Origin: Clostridium caldaquaticum
GTDB lineage: Bacteria > Bacillota > Clostridia > Clostridiales > Clostridiaceae
DNA length: 64,000 nt
Reading direction: 5' to 3'
Assembly (NCBI RefSeq): GCF_023806125.1
Contig: NZ_JAMSKT010000002.1
Coordinates: 166,311 to 230,310 of the forward strand
Positions 25,834 through 37,020 of the stretch are shown piece by piece. Each line of letters opens with the position of its first letter. Position 1 is the stretch's first letter. Under the pieces are notes generated by a model, which had not been told where the DNA came from, ran no database searches, and saw only the letters and a program-made list of their open reading frames with translations. The position numbers were made by a program, and so were the translations under genes.

Positions 25834-28254
25834 ATGGACAAAAATATTAGCGAAAAATATAAAATATTATTACAGCCTATTGCTCATGAAGAAGCAATTG
25901 TAAAAGGAGATAAGTATAGATTTACTGTTTTGACATCTAGAATGATTCGTGTTGAGTATGATGAGGAGGGTATATTTGAAAATAATGCAACTCAAAGTGT
26001 TATAAATAGAAACTTTCCTGTACCAGAATATAGGTTAATTGATGGGGAAGACTGCTTGGAAATTATTACGAGTGATATTCATTTGATTTATTATAAGAAA
26101 AGAGGCAAATTCGCAAAAAATAATTTAAGTATTCAAGTAACCAGTATTTCAAGGGGATGGGGAGCGACTTGGCATTTTGGAGAGGAAACTAATGATTTAA
26201 AGGGAACAGCAAGAACATTGGATGAAGCTAATGGTGCTATTCCACTTGAAAGAGGTCTTTTATCTAAGTTTGGCTTTTCAATTATTGATGATAGTAAGTC
26301 CTTATTGATTACTGAAGACGGCTGGGTAGAACCTCGCAAAGAGAGTATTATAGATATTTATTTTTTAGGATATGGAAGAGACTTTTTAGGATGTTTGAAA
26401 GATTTTTATCATTTATGCGGAAGCACTCCATTATTACCGAGGTTTGTTTTTGGTAACTGGTGGAGTCGTTATTATAGATATTCCGAGGTGGAATATAAAG
26501 AATTAATGGAAAGATTTGAAAGGGAAAATATACCTTTTTCAGTTGCGGTAATAGATATGGATTGGCATTTGGTTGACATTGATTCAAAGTATGGAAGTGG
26601 ATGGACTGGTTATACATGGAACCGTGAATTGTTTCCTGATCCTAAAAAGTTTATGGAGTGGCTTCATGATAAAGGATTAAAAGTAACACTAAACGTACAT
26701 CCTGCTGATGGTGTTAGGGCATATGAAGAGATGTATGTTGAAATGGCTAAGGAACTCGAGGTTGATTATGAAAATGAACAAAAAATTAATTTTGACATTG
26801 CAAATCCCAGATTTCTTGATGCCTATTTTAAATATCTGCATCATCCAAATGAAGAAAATGGAGTTGATTTTTGGTGGGTTGATTGGCAACAGGGTGGAGT
26901 TTCAAAAATACCAGGACTTGATCCATTATGGATGTTAAATCATTATCATTATTTGGATAGTAAAAGAAATGGAAAACGTGGACTTACTTTTTCAAGATAT
27001 GCAGGTATTGGAAGTCATCGTTATCCAATAGGATTTTCTGGTGATTCAATTATTTCTTGGGAAACCCTAGATTTTCAGCCTTACTTTACTGCAAATGCTT
27101 CCAATGTAGGCTATGGATGGTGGAGCCATGATATTGGTGGACATATGGGAGGATATAAAGATGACGAATTAGCTGTACGCTGGTTGCAGTTTGGTGTATT
27201 TTCACCAATCAATCGTCTTCACAGTTCTTGCAGTCCATTTAATGGTAAAGAACCATGGCGTTATAATATAATAGCAGAAAAGGTTATGAAAGATTATTTG
27301 CGTCTTCGTCATAAACTAGTTCCTTATTTATATACAATGAATTATTTAAGCCATAAAGAAGGGCTTCCTCTTATGCAGCCTATGTACTATCACTCACCAT
27401 GGGAAGAAGATGCTTACAATGTAAAAAATCAGTATTATTATGGAACAGAGTTAATTGTATGTCCTATTACAACAAAAATAAATAATAAGATAAATCAAGC
27501 TGGTGTAGCAGCATGGCTTCCAAAAGGAATCTGGTTTGACTTCTTTACAGGTAGAGTTTATGAAGGAGATAGAAAGATTAACTTTTATCGTACAATTGAT
27601 AAGATTCCAGTTCTCGCAAAAGCTGGAGCTATTGTTCCGTTGACTGGAGATTCAGCAGTAGGAAACTTTGTTAACAATCCTGAAGAATTAGAAATTCATG
27701 TTTTTGCTGGAGCAGATGGAAGCTTTATTATGTACGAAGATGATGGAATAAGCAGTGAAGAAACAAATAAAGGTTTTGCAAAAACAAAAATGATTATTGA
27801 TTGGAATAAAGAAAATCAAGTTACTACTTTTTCTATTATAAAACCTGAAGGGAATGTAGAAGTATTACCAGAGGAAAGAAAGTATAAATTGGTTTTTATT
27901 GGGTTTAAGATTAAAAATAAACCTGATGTATTCTGTAATGGTGAAAAAATTAAGGCTGATATTTTTATAGAAGAAGAGAAAAATAAAATAGTTATAAAAT
28001 TACATGATGTAAATATAAATACAGAAGTAAAAGTATTATTTAAAGAAGCAACTATAAGAGGAAATAATTATGAAAAAGAAATATTTGATTTCCTTAATAA
28101 AGCCCAAATTTCTTTTGATCTTAAAGGTCAGATTTATTCAGCGGTGAAAAAATACAAAAACACACCAAAATTAATGAGTGAGCTTCAAGTATTGAATTTA
28201 GAAACTGAGTTATTAGAAGCTGTTAGTGAAATTATTTGGGCTTATTGTGAATAG
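25834..28254 (+). CDS. Glycoside hydrolase family 31 (alpha-glucosidase/alpha-xylosidase type)
   Basis: 806 residues. The N-terminal beta-sandwich runs to about residue 200, then the TIM barrel with FGNWWSRYYRYSEVEY, AVIDMDWHLVD, the nucleophile region DFWWVDWQQGG (Asp), the acid/base region PIGFSGDSIISWETL (Asp) and SHDIGGHMGG, then C-terminal beta domains (VLAKAGAIVPL, YEDDG) and a short helical end (about 750-806). There is no signal peptide, so it acts in the cytoplasm on imported sugar. The nucleophile motif is WxDWQQ, not the WxDMNE of classical alpha-glucosidases, so the substrate may differ. Preceded by AAAGGAAA. Confidence 0.9.
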   Translation: MDKNISEKYKILLQPIAHEEAIVKGDKYRFTVLTSRMIRVEYDEEGIFENNATQSVINRNFPVPEYRLIDGEDCLEIITSDIHLIYYKKRGKFAKNNLSIQVTSISRGWGATWHFGEETNDLKGTARTLDEANGAIPLERGLLSKFGFSIIDDSKSLLITEDGWVEPRKESIIDIYFLGYGRDFLGCLKDFYHLCGSTPLLPRFVFGNWWSRYYRYSEVEYKELMERFERENIPFSVAVIDMDWHLVDIDSKYGSGWTGYTWNRELFPDPKKFMEWLHDKGLKVTLNVHPADGVRAYEEMYVEMAKELEVDYENEQKINFDIANPRFLDAYFKYLHHPNEENGVDFWWVDWQQGGVSKIPGLDPLWMLNHYHYLDSKRNGKRGLTFSRYAGIGSHRYPIGFSGDSIISWETLDFQPYFTANASNVGYGWWSHDIGGHMGGYKDDELAVRWLQFGVFSPINRLHSSCSPFNGKEPWRYNIIAEKVMKDYLRLRHKLVPYLYTMNYLSHKEGLPLMQPMYYHSPWEEDAYNVKNQYYYGTELIVCPITTKINNKINQAGVAAWLPKGIWFDFFTGRVYEGDRKINFYRTIDKIPVLAKAGAIVPLTGDSAVGNFVNNPEELEIHVFAGADGSFIMYEDDGISSEETNKGFAKTKMIIDWNKENQVTTFSIIKPEGNVEVLPEERKYKLVFIGFKIKNKPDVFCNGEKIKADIFIEEEKNKIVIKLHDVNINTEVKVLFKEATIRGNNYEKEIFDFLNKAQISFDLKGQIYSAVKKYKNTPKLMSELQVLNLETELLEAVSEIIWAYCE

Positions 28255-28337
28255 CATAGAAAGCAGAAGATTTATAGTATTGTTTGGTAATTTATAAATT
28301 ATTTTTATAAATGGAAAGTAAATTTTTAAATTTATTT

Positions 28338-28366
28338 ATGACAAAATTAAAACCTTCCTATATAAT
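28338..28366 (+). promoter_or_regulatory. polC promoter
   Basis: ATGACA (28338-28343), 17 bases, TATAAT (28361-28366), 41 bases before the polC start. Confidence 0.65.
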
Positions 28367-28407
28367 AGTAAAGTACTAAAAATTTTTGGGAAGAGGTAAA
28401 AGTTACC

Positions 28408-31400
28408 ATGAAAAGAATAAATGAAATTTTTAGTGACTATAATGCAGGGGGAAACTTAGCTGCTGCTATGGTGGAAGGGGTAGTATTAAGTAAAAAAACT
28501 AAAACCCTTGAACTTAAAATCAGCTCTGATAAATATATTGATATAAGAGAATTTGAAGGTCTTAATAATTTTATAAAAGAAAGATTTGACTTGGAAAATT
28601 CTATAGTCAGTGTAAAGTATGCTGATGGAACAAATAAAAAGCCTATAGAGGCAGAGCTAAAAAATATTATACTTTCATTGTCAGAGAAATATCCTGCATT
28701 GAAAGCAGTGCTATGCAACAGTGAATATGAAGTAGCTGACAATGCCATAAATTTTAATTTTAAAATGGCAGTATCAGGTTTTTTAAAATCTATGAACTAT
28801 GATAAAAAAGTTCATGATACTATAAAAAATCTATATGGTACAGCCTATAAAATAAATTTTATTGACAAAGTAAGCACTGAGAAAATGATAAGGATTGAAG
28901 AAGAAGCGAAGCCAAAGGAAATGCTGTTTATTCAAAAGGAAGTAAAGGCAGTACCCGTAAGCAGTGTTTCTAAACCTCATAAGGAAGCTTTAGAAGCGAA
29001 ACAGGAAGTAAAAGCAGAACCTGATGTTAAAAAAGTAGATCCATCTTTAATATTAGGAAGAAACGCTAAATTTAAGGAACCAGTAATAAAAATTACTGAT
29101 ATTACACCAGACGAGGGAAGGATTGCTATAGAGGGCGAAATATCCAATATAGAAACAAAAGAATTAAAGAGTGGAAAAACACTAGTTTCTTTTGATTTGT
29201 ATGATGGCTCAAGTTCCATGACCTGTAAAGCATTCTTGAAGCCTAGTGAAGATGGTGAGGTATTAGAAAGGCTTAAAAAGGCTAAGGGTGTTAGACTTTT
29301 AGGAAATGCATCCTACAGCAAGTTTTCCGGAGAAGTAGAGCTTATCGCAAATATTATAGTGGAAACAGAAGGTTTGAAGAAAACTAAGAGAATGGATAAT
29401 GCAGAGGTTAAAAGAGTAGAGCTTCATATGCATACTCAGATGAGTCAGATGGATGGTATGACTAGTGCCACTGATTTAATAAAGAGAGCTATGAGCTGGG
29501 GTATGAAGTCTATTGCCATAACGGATCATGGGGTAGTGCAGTCCTTTCCTGAAGCTCATAAGCTCCTAGGAAGAAATAATCCCGATATGAAGGTTATTTA
29601 TGGAATGGAGGCTTATTTAGCACCAGATAAAAAGCCTGCTGTAACAAATTCTAAGGGGCAGAGCATTGATACAACTTACTGCGTATTAGACCTTGAAACT
29701 ACAGGTTTTTCGCCTGTAACTGAAAAAATAACTGAAATAGGAATTATGAAGGTTAAGGATGGAAAGGTAATTGATAAGTTTTGGTGCTTTGTAAATCCTG
29801 AAAAATCTATTCCGGCAAGGGTTGTTGAAGTTACGAACATAACCGATGATATGGTAAAGGATGCAGAAACTATAGATAAGGTGTTTCCTAAAATACTTGA
29901 CTTTATTAAGGATAGTGTTTTAGTTGCACATAATGCTGCCTTTGATATGAACTTCTTAAAGCATAATGCCAAAGTTTTAGGTTATGACTTTGATTTTACA
30001 TATGTGGATACTTTAACTTTAGCACAGGAGGTATTCCCTGATTTTAAGACATATAAATTAGGAAGAATTGCTAAAAGTCTTGGAATAAAGGTAGAGGTTG
30101 CTCACAGGGCTTTAGACGATGTGGATACAACAGTTAAAGTATTTAATATAATGCTTGAAAAGTTAAAGGAAAAGGGAGTAAGAACACTGGAAGATATAGA
30201 TATACTAGGTTCTGATGAAGAAGCTAAAAAGGAAGAGTTTAAAAAGCTTAAAACTTATCATGCCATAATACTTGCTAAAGACTATACAGGTTTAAAGAAT
30301 TTATATAGATTAGTGTCTTATTCTAACTTGGATTATTTTTATAAAAAGCCGCGCATATTAAAGAGCCTTTATAAAAAATATTCCGAAGGGTTAATTCTAG
30401 GAAGTGCCTGCAGTGAAGGTGAGCTTTATCAGGCAATACTTCTTGGAAAATCTGACGAAGAAATTGAACAATTAGCAGAGGAGTACGATTATTTGGAAAT
30501 CCAGCCTCTAGGCAATAATGATTATTTAGTAAGGACAGAGCAGGTACAAAGCAGGGAATATTTAAAGGAAATAAACAAAAAAATTGTAGCTTTGGGAGAA
30601 AAGCTAAATAAACCTGTAGTTGCCACTGGAGATGTTCACTTTCTAGATCCTGAGGATGAAGTTTACAGACGTATTCTTGAGGCAGGGCAGGGCTTTAAGG
30701 ATGCAGATAATCAGGCACCATTGTATCTAAGAACTACAGAGGAGATGCTTAAGGAATTTTCTTATTTAGGAGAGGAAAAGGCTTATGAGGTAGTAGTAAC
30801 AAATACTAATATTATAGCGGATATGTGCGAGCAGATAAGTCCTATTTCACCTGAAAAAGCAACACCACACATAGAGGGTTGTGAGCAGACCATTAGGGAT
30901 ATTACCTATGGGAAGGCTCATGAGCTTTATGGAGATCCGCTGCCGGAACTTGTTCAGGCAAGACTGGAAAAAGAGCTGGACTCTATTATAAAAAATGGTT
31001 TTTCAGTAATGTATATAATTGCTCAAAAACTTGTGTGGAAATCTAACGAAGATGGTTATTTAGTGGGTTCCAGAGGTTCCGTTGGTTCCTCCGTTGTTGC
31101 CTATATGACAGGTATAACTGAAGTAAATGCCCTGCCGCCTCATTACAGATGTCCTAAATGCAAGTATTCTGACTTTACAGATTACGGCTATAATATTGGT
31201 TTTGATCTGCCAGATAAAAATTGTCCTGTTTGTGGAGAAGCACTTGCTAAGGATGGTATAGATATTCCTTTTGAAACATTCTTAGGTTTCAATGGAGATA
31301 AGGAGCCGGATATAGACTTAAACTTCTCAGGAGAATATCAGGCAAAGGCACATAAATATACTGAGGTTATCTTTGGCAAAGGCACAACCTTTAAGGCAGG

Positions 31401-32766
31401 AACCATAGGTACCATAGCAGAAAAAACAGCCTTTGGATATGTAAAAAAGTATTTCGATGAAAAAGGTGTTTCAGTAAACAAGGCTGAAATCATGAGACTT
31501 TCAAAGGGCTGTACAGGTATAAAAAGAACAACTGGTCAGCACCCTGGAGGAATTATAGTTGTACCTAAGGGGCGTGAAATATTTGAATTTTGCCCCGTAC
31601 AGCATCCTGCTGATGACCCTAATTCAGACATTATAACAACGCATTTTGATTATCACTCTATCGACCAGAACCTATTGAAGCTTGATATACTAGGTCACGA
31701 TGATCCTACAGTTATAAGAATGCTGCAGGATATTACAGGGGTGGATCCTAAAACTATACCATTAGATGATAAGGCTACTATGTCAATATTTTCATCTACG
31801 GAAGCTTTAGGGGTAACACCAGAGCAGATAAATTCAAAAGTTGGAAGTTTTGGTATTCCAGAGTTTGGTACTAAGTTTGTAAGAGGAATGCTTTTAGATA
31901 CTATGCCAAAAACTTTTATGGATTTAATATGTATATCTGGACTTTCTCATGGTACAGATGTATGGCTTGGAAATGCAAAGGACTTAATCGATTCAGGAAT
32001 AGTAACCAGCATAAGTGAAGCTGTCTGTACAAGAGATGATATTATGGTTTATCTTATAAAAAAAGGTCTTCCTCCAAACACTGCATTTAAGATAATGGAG
32101 ACAGTTCGTAAAGGAAAGGCACTGAAGGATCCTAAATTTCCAGAGTATGAAGCATTAATGAGGGAACATGAAGTTCCCGAATGGTATATACAATCCTGTA
32201 AAAAGATAAAATATATGTTTCCTAAGGCTCATGCTGCAGCTTACGTAATGATGGCGTTTAGAATAGCTTGGTTTAAGGTTCACATACCAAAGGCTTATTA
32301 CGCAGCATATTTTTCAATAAGAGCAAAGGCTTTTGACGCAGAGTGTATGATTTTCGGAAAAGAAAAGGTTAGAGAGAAGATGAGGGAAATTGAATTGATG
32401 GGTAGCGGAGCTGCTCCTAAGGATAAGGATATGTATGATGATCTTGAATTGGTTTTAGAGATGTACGAGAGAGGAATTAAGTTTCTTCCTATTGATTTAT
32501 ATAAGTCTCATGCTACAAAATTCCTTGTAGAAGAAGATGGTTTAAGACCACCATTAAATAGTATTGCTGGCATGGGAAATGTGGCAGCAGAAAGTATATA
32601 CAATGCAATACAGGAAGCAGAGCAAGGTGGAATACCAATAAGTTCTATAGAAGATTTAAGAAAACGTGCCAAAATTGGAAATTCTGCTGTAGATTTACTT
32701 AAAAAGTTTGATTGTTTAAAAGGACTTCCAGAAAGTGATCAATTAAGTTTATTTGATTTAATTTAA
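28408..32766 (+). CDS. polC: DNA polymerase III alpha subunit, PolC type
   Basis: 1452 residues, the full length of Gram-positive PolC. Order: N-terminal domain, OB fold (about 225-320), PHP domain (VELHMHTQMSQMDGMT, IAITDHGVV) interrupted by the DEDDh proofreading exonuclease (CVLDLETTGF, VAHNAAFDMNF, HRALDDVDTT), then the polymerase: GSRGSVGSSVVAYMTG, the zinc site CPKCKYS...CPVCG, and catalytic aspartates in DKEPDIDLNFSGEYQ. A tRNA-like beta-clamp peptide (QLSLFDL) ends the protein. Essential leading-strand replicase. In many Firmicutes polC follows proS or rseP; here a sugar locus precedes it. Confidence 0.98.
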   Translation: MKRINEIFSDYNAGGNLAAAMVEGVVLSKKTKTLELKISSDKYIDIREFEGLNNFIKERFDLENSIVSVKYADGTNKKPIEAELKNIILSLSEKYPALKAVLCNSEYEVADNAINFNFKMAVSGFLKSMNYDKKVHDTIKNLYGTAYKINFIDKVSTEKMIRIEEEAKPKEMLFIQKEVKAVPVSSVSKPHKEALEAKQEVKAEPDVKKVDPSLILGRNAKFKEPVIKITDITPDEGRIAIEGEISNIETKELKSGKTLVSFDLYDGSSSMTCKAFLKPSEDGEVLERLKKAKGVRLLGNASYSKFSGEVELIANIIVETEGLKKTKRMDNAEVKRVELHMHTQMSQMDGMTSATDLIKRAMSWGMKSIAITDHGVVQSFPEAHKLLGRNNPDMKVIYGMEAYLAPDKKPAVTNSKGQSIDTTYCVLDLETTGFSPVTEKITEIGIMKVKDGKVIDKFWCFVNPEKSIPARVVEVTNITDDMVKDAETIDKVFPKILDFIKDSVLVAHNAAFDMNFLKHNAKVLGYDFDFTYVDTLTLAQEVFPDFKTYKLGRIAKSLGIKVEVAHRALDDVDTTVKVFNIMLEKLKEKGVRTLEDIDILGSDEEAKKEEFKKLKTYHAIILAKDYTGLKNLYRLVSYSNLDYFYKKPRILKSLYKKYSEGLILGSACSEGELYQAILLGKSDEEIEQLAEEYDYLEIQPLGNNDYLVRTEQVQSREYLKEINKKIVALGEKLNKPVVATGDVHFLDPEDEVYRRILEAGQGFKDADNQAPLYLRTTEEMLKEFSYLGEEKAYEVVVTNTNIIADMCEQISPISPEKATPHIEGCEQTIRDITYGKAHELYGDPLPELVQARLEKELDSIIKNGFSVMYIIAQKLVWKSNEDGYLVGSRGSVGSSVVAYMTGITEVNALPPHYRCPKCKYSDFTDYGYNIGFDLPDKNCPVCGEALAKDGIDIPFETFLGFNGDKEPDIDLNFSGEYQAKAHKYTEVIFGKGTTFKAGTIGTIAEKTAFGYVKKYFDEKGVSVNKAEIMRLSKGCTGIKRTTGQHPGGIIVVPKGREIFEFCPVQHPADDPNSDIITTHFDYHSIDQNLLKLDILGHDDPTVIRMLQDITGVDPKTIPLDDKATMSIFSSTEALGVTPEQINSKVGSFGIPEFGTKFVRGMLLDTMPKTFMDLICISGLSHGTDVWLGNAKDLIDSGIVTSISEAVCTRDDIMVYLIKKGLPPNTAFKIMETVRKGKALKDPKFPEYEALMREHEVPEWYIQSCKKIKYMFPKAHAAAYVMMAFRIAWFKVHIPKAYYAAYFSIRAKAFDAECMIFGKEKVREKMREIELMGSGAAPKDKDMYDDLELVLEMYERGIKFLPIDLYKSHATKFLVEEDGLRPPLNSIAGMGNVAAESIYNAIQEAEQGGIPISSIEDLRKRAKIGNSAVDLLKKFDCLKGLPESDQLSLFDLI

Positions 32767-32786
32767 TGAAACTCTAATAAAATCTT

Positions 32787-32827
32787 AAAATACCGTATTA
32801 TTCAGAAATGGATATTACGGTATTTTT
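32787..32827 (+). terminator. polC terminator
   Basis: AAAATACCGTA / TACGGTATTTTT, 18-base loop. Confidence 0.75.
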
Positions 32828-32943
32828 ACGTTTATAATTTTCAAGTTAAAGGTTTTAAATAAGTAAAACTAATTTTATAGTTTTAGCACAATGAATTACA
32901 AATTCATATAATATATCAAACAATGCTTAAGAAGGGGGATAAA

Positions 32944-33528
32944 ATGGACTTAAAGCAAAAACTTGATACTTTGCTAAGAGAGCTTGATTGCAGCATAGCA
33001 TATTTTGCAGCTAAGCATAAAAAGACAAAGTTAAGAGCTAATATTATAAAAATTACATCTGTAACTTTTAGTGCCTTAATTACAGTAGTATTAGGGTTAA
33101 ACAGCGGATATTTGGTTGATGTCTTCAGAAATATGGCAATTATATTAGGAGCTGTAGTTACAATAATAAATGCTGTTGATGCATATTATAATTTTGGGGC
33201 CTTGTGGGTTAAAAATACTATTACTTTATCGAAACTTAGAGAGCTAAAACGAGAGTTGTATTTTTATGCTTCAGGACGAAATTCAGAGGATATTACAGAA
33301 AGTATTTTAAATGAGTATTTGGATAAGATGCAGAAAATATTAAGAGATGATATCAGGCAGTGGATTAGGATAAGAGAGAGAATTAATTCTTCAGATCAAA
33401 ATAAAGAAGAGTCAAAAGCAAGTACAAGTATAGATGCAAATATCCATACAAAAACAGACGAGCTGATTATAGACCCAGATAAATTTAGAGTGAAAAAAAA
33501 TACAGATGAACATTCAGAAGCAGAATAA
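32944..33528 (+). CDS. Two-helix membrane protein resembling DUF4231/SLATT
   Basis: 194 residues from the ATG at 32944 after AGAAGGGGGATAAA; an ATG at 32923 precedes that site. Layout: a cytoplasmic N-terminal helix ending in a basic run (AAKHKKTKLRANIIK), TM1 (about 38-55), a short loop, TM2 (about 64-84), then a helix with AYYNFGALWVKNTITLSKL and a long charged C-terminal tail. This two-helix plan with the basic lead and Y-x-F after TM2 matches DUF4231/SLATT proteins, some of which are pore-forming effectors of nucleotide-signalled defence. No nucleotidyltransferase or sensor is adjacent, so a defence role is only a possibility. Confidence 0.6.
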   Translation: MDLKQKLDTLLRELDCSIAYFAAKHKKTKLRANIIKITSVTFSALITVVLGLNSGYLVDVFRNMAIILGAVVTIINAVDAYYNFGALWVKNTITLSKLRELKRELYFYASGRNSEDITESILNEYLDKMQKILRDDIRQWIRIRERINSSDQNKEESKASTSIDANIHTKTDELIIDPDKFRVKKNTDEHSEAE

Positions 33529-33540
33529 TAAAAGTAAAAG

Positions 33541-33580
33541 AAGGTCTTTACTTAAAAATCACAAGTAAAGACCTTTTTTC
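33541..33580. terminator. Bidirectional terminator
   Basis: AAGGTCTTTACTT - 9-base loop - AAGTAAAGACCTT followed by TTTT; T-rich on the minus side too. Serves the membrane protein and the convergent ABC-F gene. Confidence 0.8.
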
Positions 33581-33584
33581 AAAA

Positions 33585-35195
<1,611 letters not shown>

Positions 35196-35308
35196 TTATA
35201 TTATAGCAGTTATTAGCTGCTTAATAGATTGTTAAAAAATATTATCAATAAAGCAACATGAAAAATTATAACATAAATCTACAAGTTTTTCATTAGTAAT
35301 CTAAGTAA

Positions 35309-35392
35309 TATTTAAGATACGAAATAAAATATTCTTCTGAAATCACAGAGGAAGTTATCAAGAAATGTTTAGCTGAACGCCTGGCTAAGTAA
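35309..35392 (+). pseudogene. Short coding-like relic, family unknown
   Basis: A 27-codon open stretch without start codon reads YEIKYSSEITEEVIKKC then LAERLAK and stop. Its amphipathic, charged composition and its more GC-rich third positions (GCTGAACGCCTGGCT) contrast with the AT-rich spacer around it, so it may be the 3' end of a lost gene. A mismatched hairpin (35400-35426) and a run of seven T follow it, like an old terminator. I do not recognise the family. Confidence 0.35.
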
Positions 35393-35461
35393 TTTTAATA
35401 AGTCTGCCAATTCAATTTGCTGACTTAAATTTTTTTCTAAAACATGAAAATGAATAACAAA

Positions 35462-35519
35462 ACTGTATTGGTACAGTTGGCAATATTGGGCGTTGTCTTG
35501 TGTTAATAATAGGTATAAT
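35462..35519 (+). promoter_or_regulatory. Promoter region of the GH4 gene with small palindrome
   Basis: Palindrome ACTGTA-TTGG-TACAGT (35462-35477) lies upstream of a -10 TATAAT (35514-35519) with a weak -35 (CGTTGT at 17 bases or TTGTCT at 15). The palindrome may be an operator. The rest of 35178-35567 is AT-rich apart from the relic at 35309. Confidence 0.4.
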
Positions 35520-35567
35520 ATATTTTTTGTAAAGATAAATTAATCGTTTAAAAGGAGAGTGTGGGAT

Positions 35568-36977
35568 ATGAAAAAGGATAAGCTAAAAATAGTTACTATT
35601 GGAGGGGGATCCAGCTATACCCCAGAACTTATTGAAGGTTATATAAAAAGAAAGGACGAGCTACCTATAGGTGAGATTTGGCTTGTAGATATAGAAGAAG
35701 GAAAAGAAAAACTAGAAATTGTTGGAGCTATGGCTCAAAGAATGGTAAAGGCTGCAGGACTTGATTGGGAAGTTCATCTGACTTTAGATAGAAGAGCTGC
35801 ATTAAAGGATGCAGACTTTGTTTCCACTCAGTTCCGTGTTGGTTTGCTTGATGCCCGTATAAAAGATGAAAGAATTCCATTAAGCCACGGAATTATTGGA
35901 CAGGAAACTAATGGTGCAGGGGGAATGTTTAAAGCATTCAGAACTGTTCCAGTTATACTTGAAATAGTTGAAGATATGAAGGAGTTATGTCCAGATGCAT
36001 GGCTTATTAATTTCACAAATCCATCTGGTATGATTACAGAAGCAGTTATTAGATATGGAAAGTGGGACAAAGTTGTTGGTTTATGTAATGTTCCTATATC
36101 TGCTAGAAAGCTTGCTGCATCAGCATTGGAAAGAAAGGAAGAGGAGCTATATTTCAAGTTTGCAGGGTTAAATCATTTTCATTGGCATAGAGTTTGGGAT
36201 AATAATGGTAATGAGCTGACAAAGGAATGCATTGAAAAGCTTTATGGCGAAGAAAAGGATTTCATGAAAATGTATAAACCAGAACACTTGAAGGAAAAGG
36301 AAGAAAAAGAGAAAAAATTAGGTGTTGCCAACATTAAAAATGTTGCTTTTATGTCACAGCAGATAAGAGACTTAGGAATTTTACCTTGCTCATATCATCG
36401 CTATTACTATATTACAGATGATATGCTCCAGGAAGAATTAGAAGACTTTAAGAATAATGGAACAAGAGCTGAAGTTGTTAAACGTACCGAAGCTGAATTG
36501 TTTGAATTATATAAGGATCCAAAACTTGATTATAAGCCAGAGCAGTTAATGAAACGTGGCGGTGCATATTACAGTGATGCTGCCTGTGAAGTAATCAATT
36601 CAATTTACAACGATAAAAGAGCAGATATGGTTGTAAGTACAAGAAATAATGGTGCTATAAAGGACTTGCCAGATGATGTTGTTGTAGAAGTATCATCAAT
36701 TATCACCGCAGCTGGACCACAGCCAATTGCCTGGGGTGAGTTTAAACCAGCAGCAAGAGGTATGCTTCAAATTATGAAGGCTATGGAGCTTACTACTATT
36801 GAAGCTGCTGTTACCGGTAACTATGGTACTGCACTACATGCATTTACAATTAATCCATTAGTACCAAGCGGAAAGATAGCAAGACAGCTATTAAATGAAA
36901 TGCTTGTTGCTCATAAAAAGCACCTGCCGCAATTTAAAGATTCAATAGAAGCAATAGAAAAAGGTGAATTAAAATAA
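35568..36977 (+). CDS. Family 4 glycosidase, 6-phospho-beta-glucosidase type
   Basis: 469 residues from the ATG at 35568 after AAAGGAGAGTGTGG; GTG at 35559 is inside the leader. NAD+-binding TIGGGSSYTPELIEG, then GH4 markers: RVGLLDARIKDE, GQETNGAGG, INFTNPSGMITEA, the metal Cys and His in GLCNVPI and AGLNHFHWH, and the NNGAIKDLPDDVVVEVS region. GH4 enzymes hydrolyse 6-phospho-glycosides by an NAD+ and Mn2+ dependent redox mechanism. Next to a cellobiose-type PTS it is expected to cleave cellobiose-6-phosphate or a related beta-diglycoside (licH/chbF relatives). Confidence 0.92.
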   Translation: MKKDKLKIVTIGGGSSYTPELIEGYIKRKDELPIGEIWLVDIEEGKEKLEIVGAMAQRMVKAAGLDWEVHLTLDRRAALKDADFVSTQFRVGLLDARIKDERIPLSHGIIGQETNGAGGMFKAFRTVPVILEIVEDMKELCPDAWLINFTNPSGMITEAVIRYGKWDKVVGLCNVPISARKLAASALERKEEELYFKFAGLNHFHWHRVWDNNGNELTKECIEKLYGEEKDFMKMYKPEHLKEKEEKEKKLGVANIKNVAFMSQQIRDLGILPCSYHRYYYITDDMLQEELEDFKNNGTRAEVVKRTEAELFELYKDPKLDYKPEQLMKRGGAYYSDAACEVINSIYNDKRADMVVSTRNNGAIKDLPDDVVVEVSSIITAAGPQPIAWGEFKPAARGMLQIMKAMELTTIEAAVTGNYGTALHAFTINPLVPSGKIARQLLNEMLVAHKKHLPQFKDSIEAIEKGELK

Positions 36978-37020
36978 TAGAAATAGGGAAAGTCTTTTGA
37001 CTTTCCCTATTTCTATTATT
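36973..37020. terminator. Shared bidirectional terminator, 22-bp perfect stem
   Basis: Left arm 36973-36994 and right arm 36999-37020 are perfect complements around TTTT. The stem contains the stop codons of both the GH4 gene (plus) and the activator gene (minus). T-runs occur on both exits. Confidence 0.85.

Noticed and set aside
32944..33528. Complete CBASS-type or SMODS defence operon
   Set aside because: No nucleotidyltransferase or sensor near the SLATT-like gene; neighbours are polC and an ABC-F gene.
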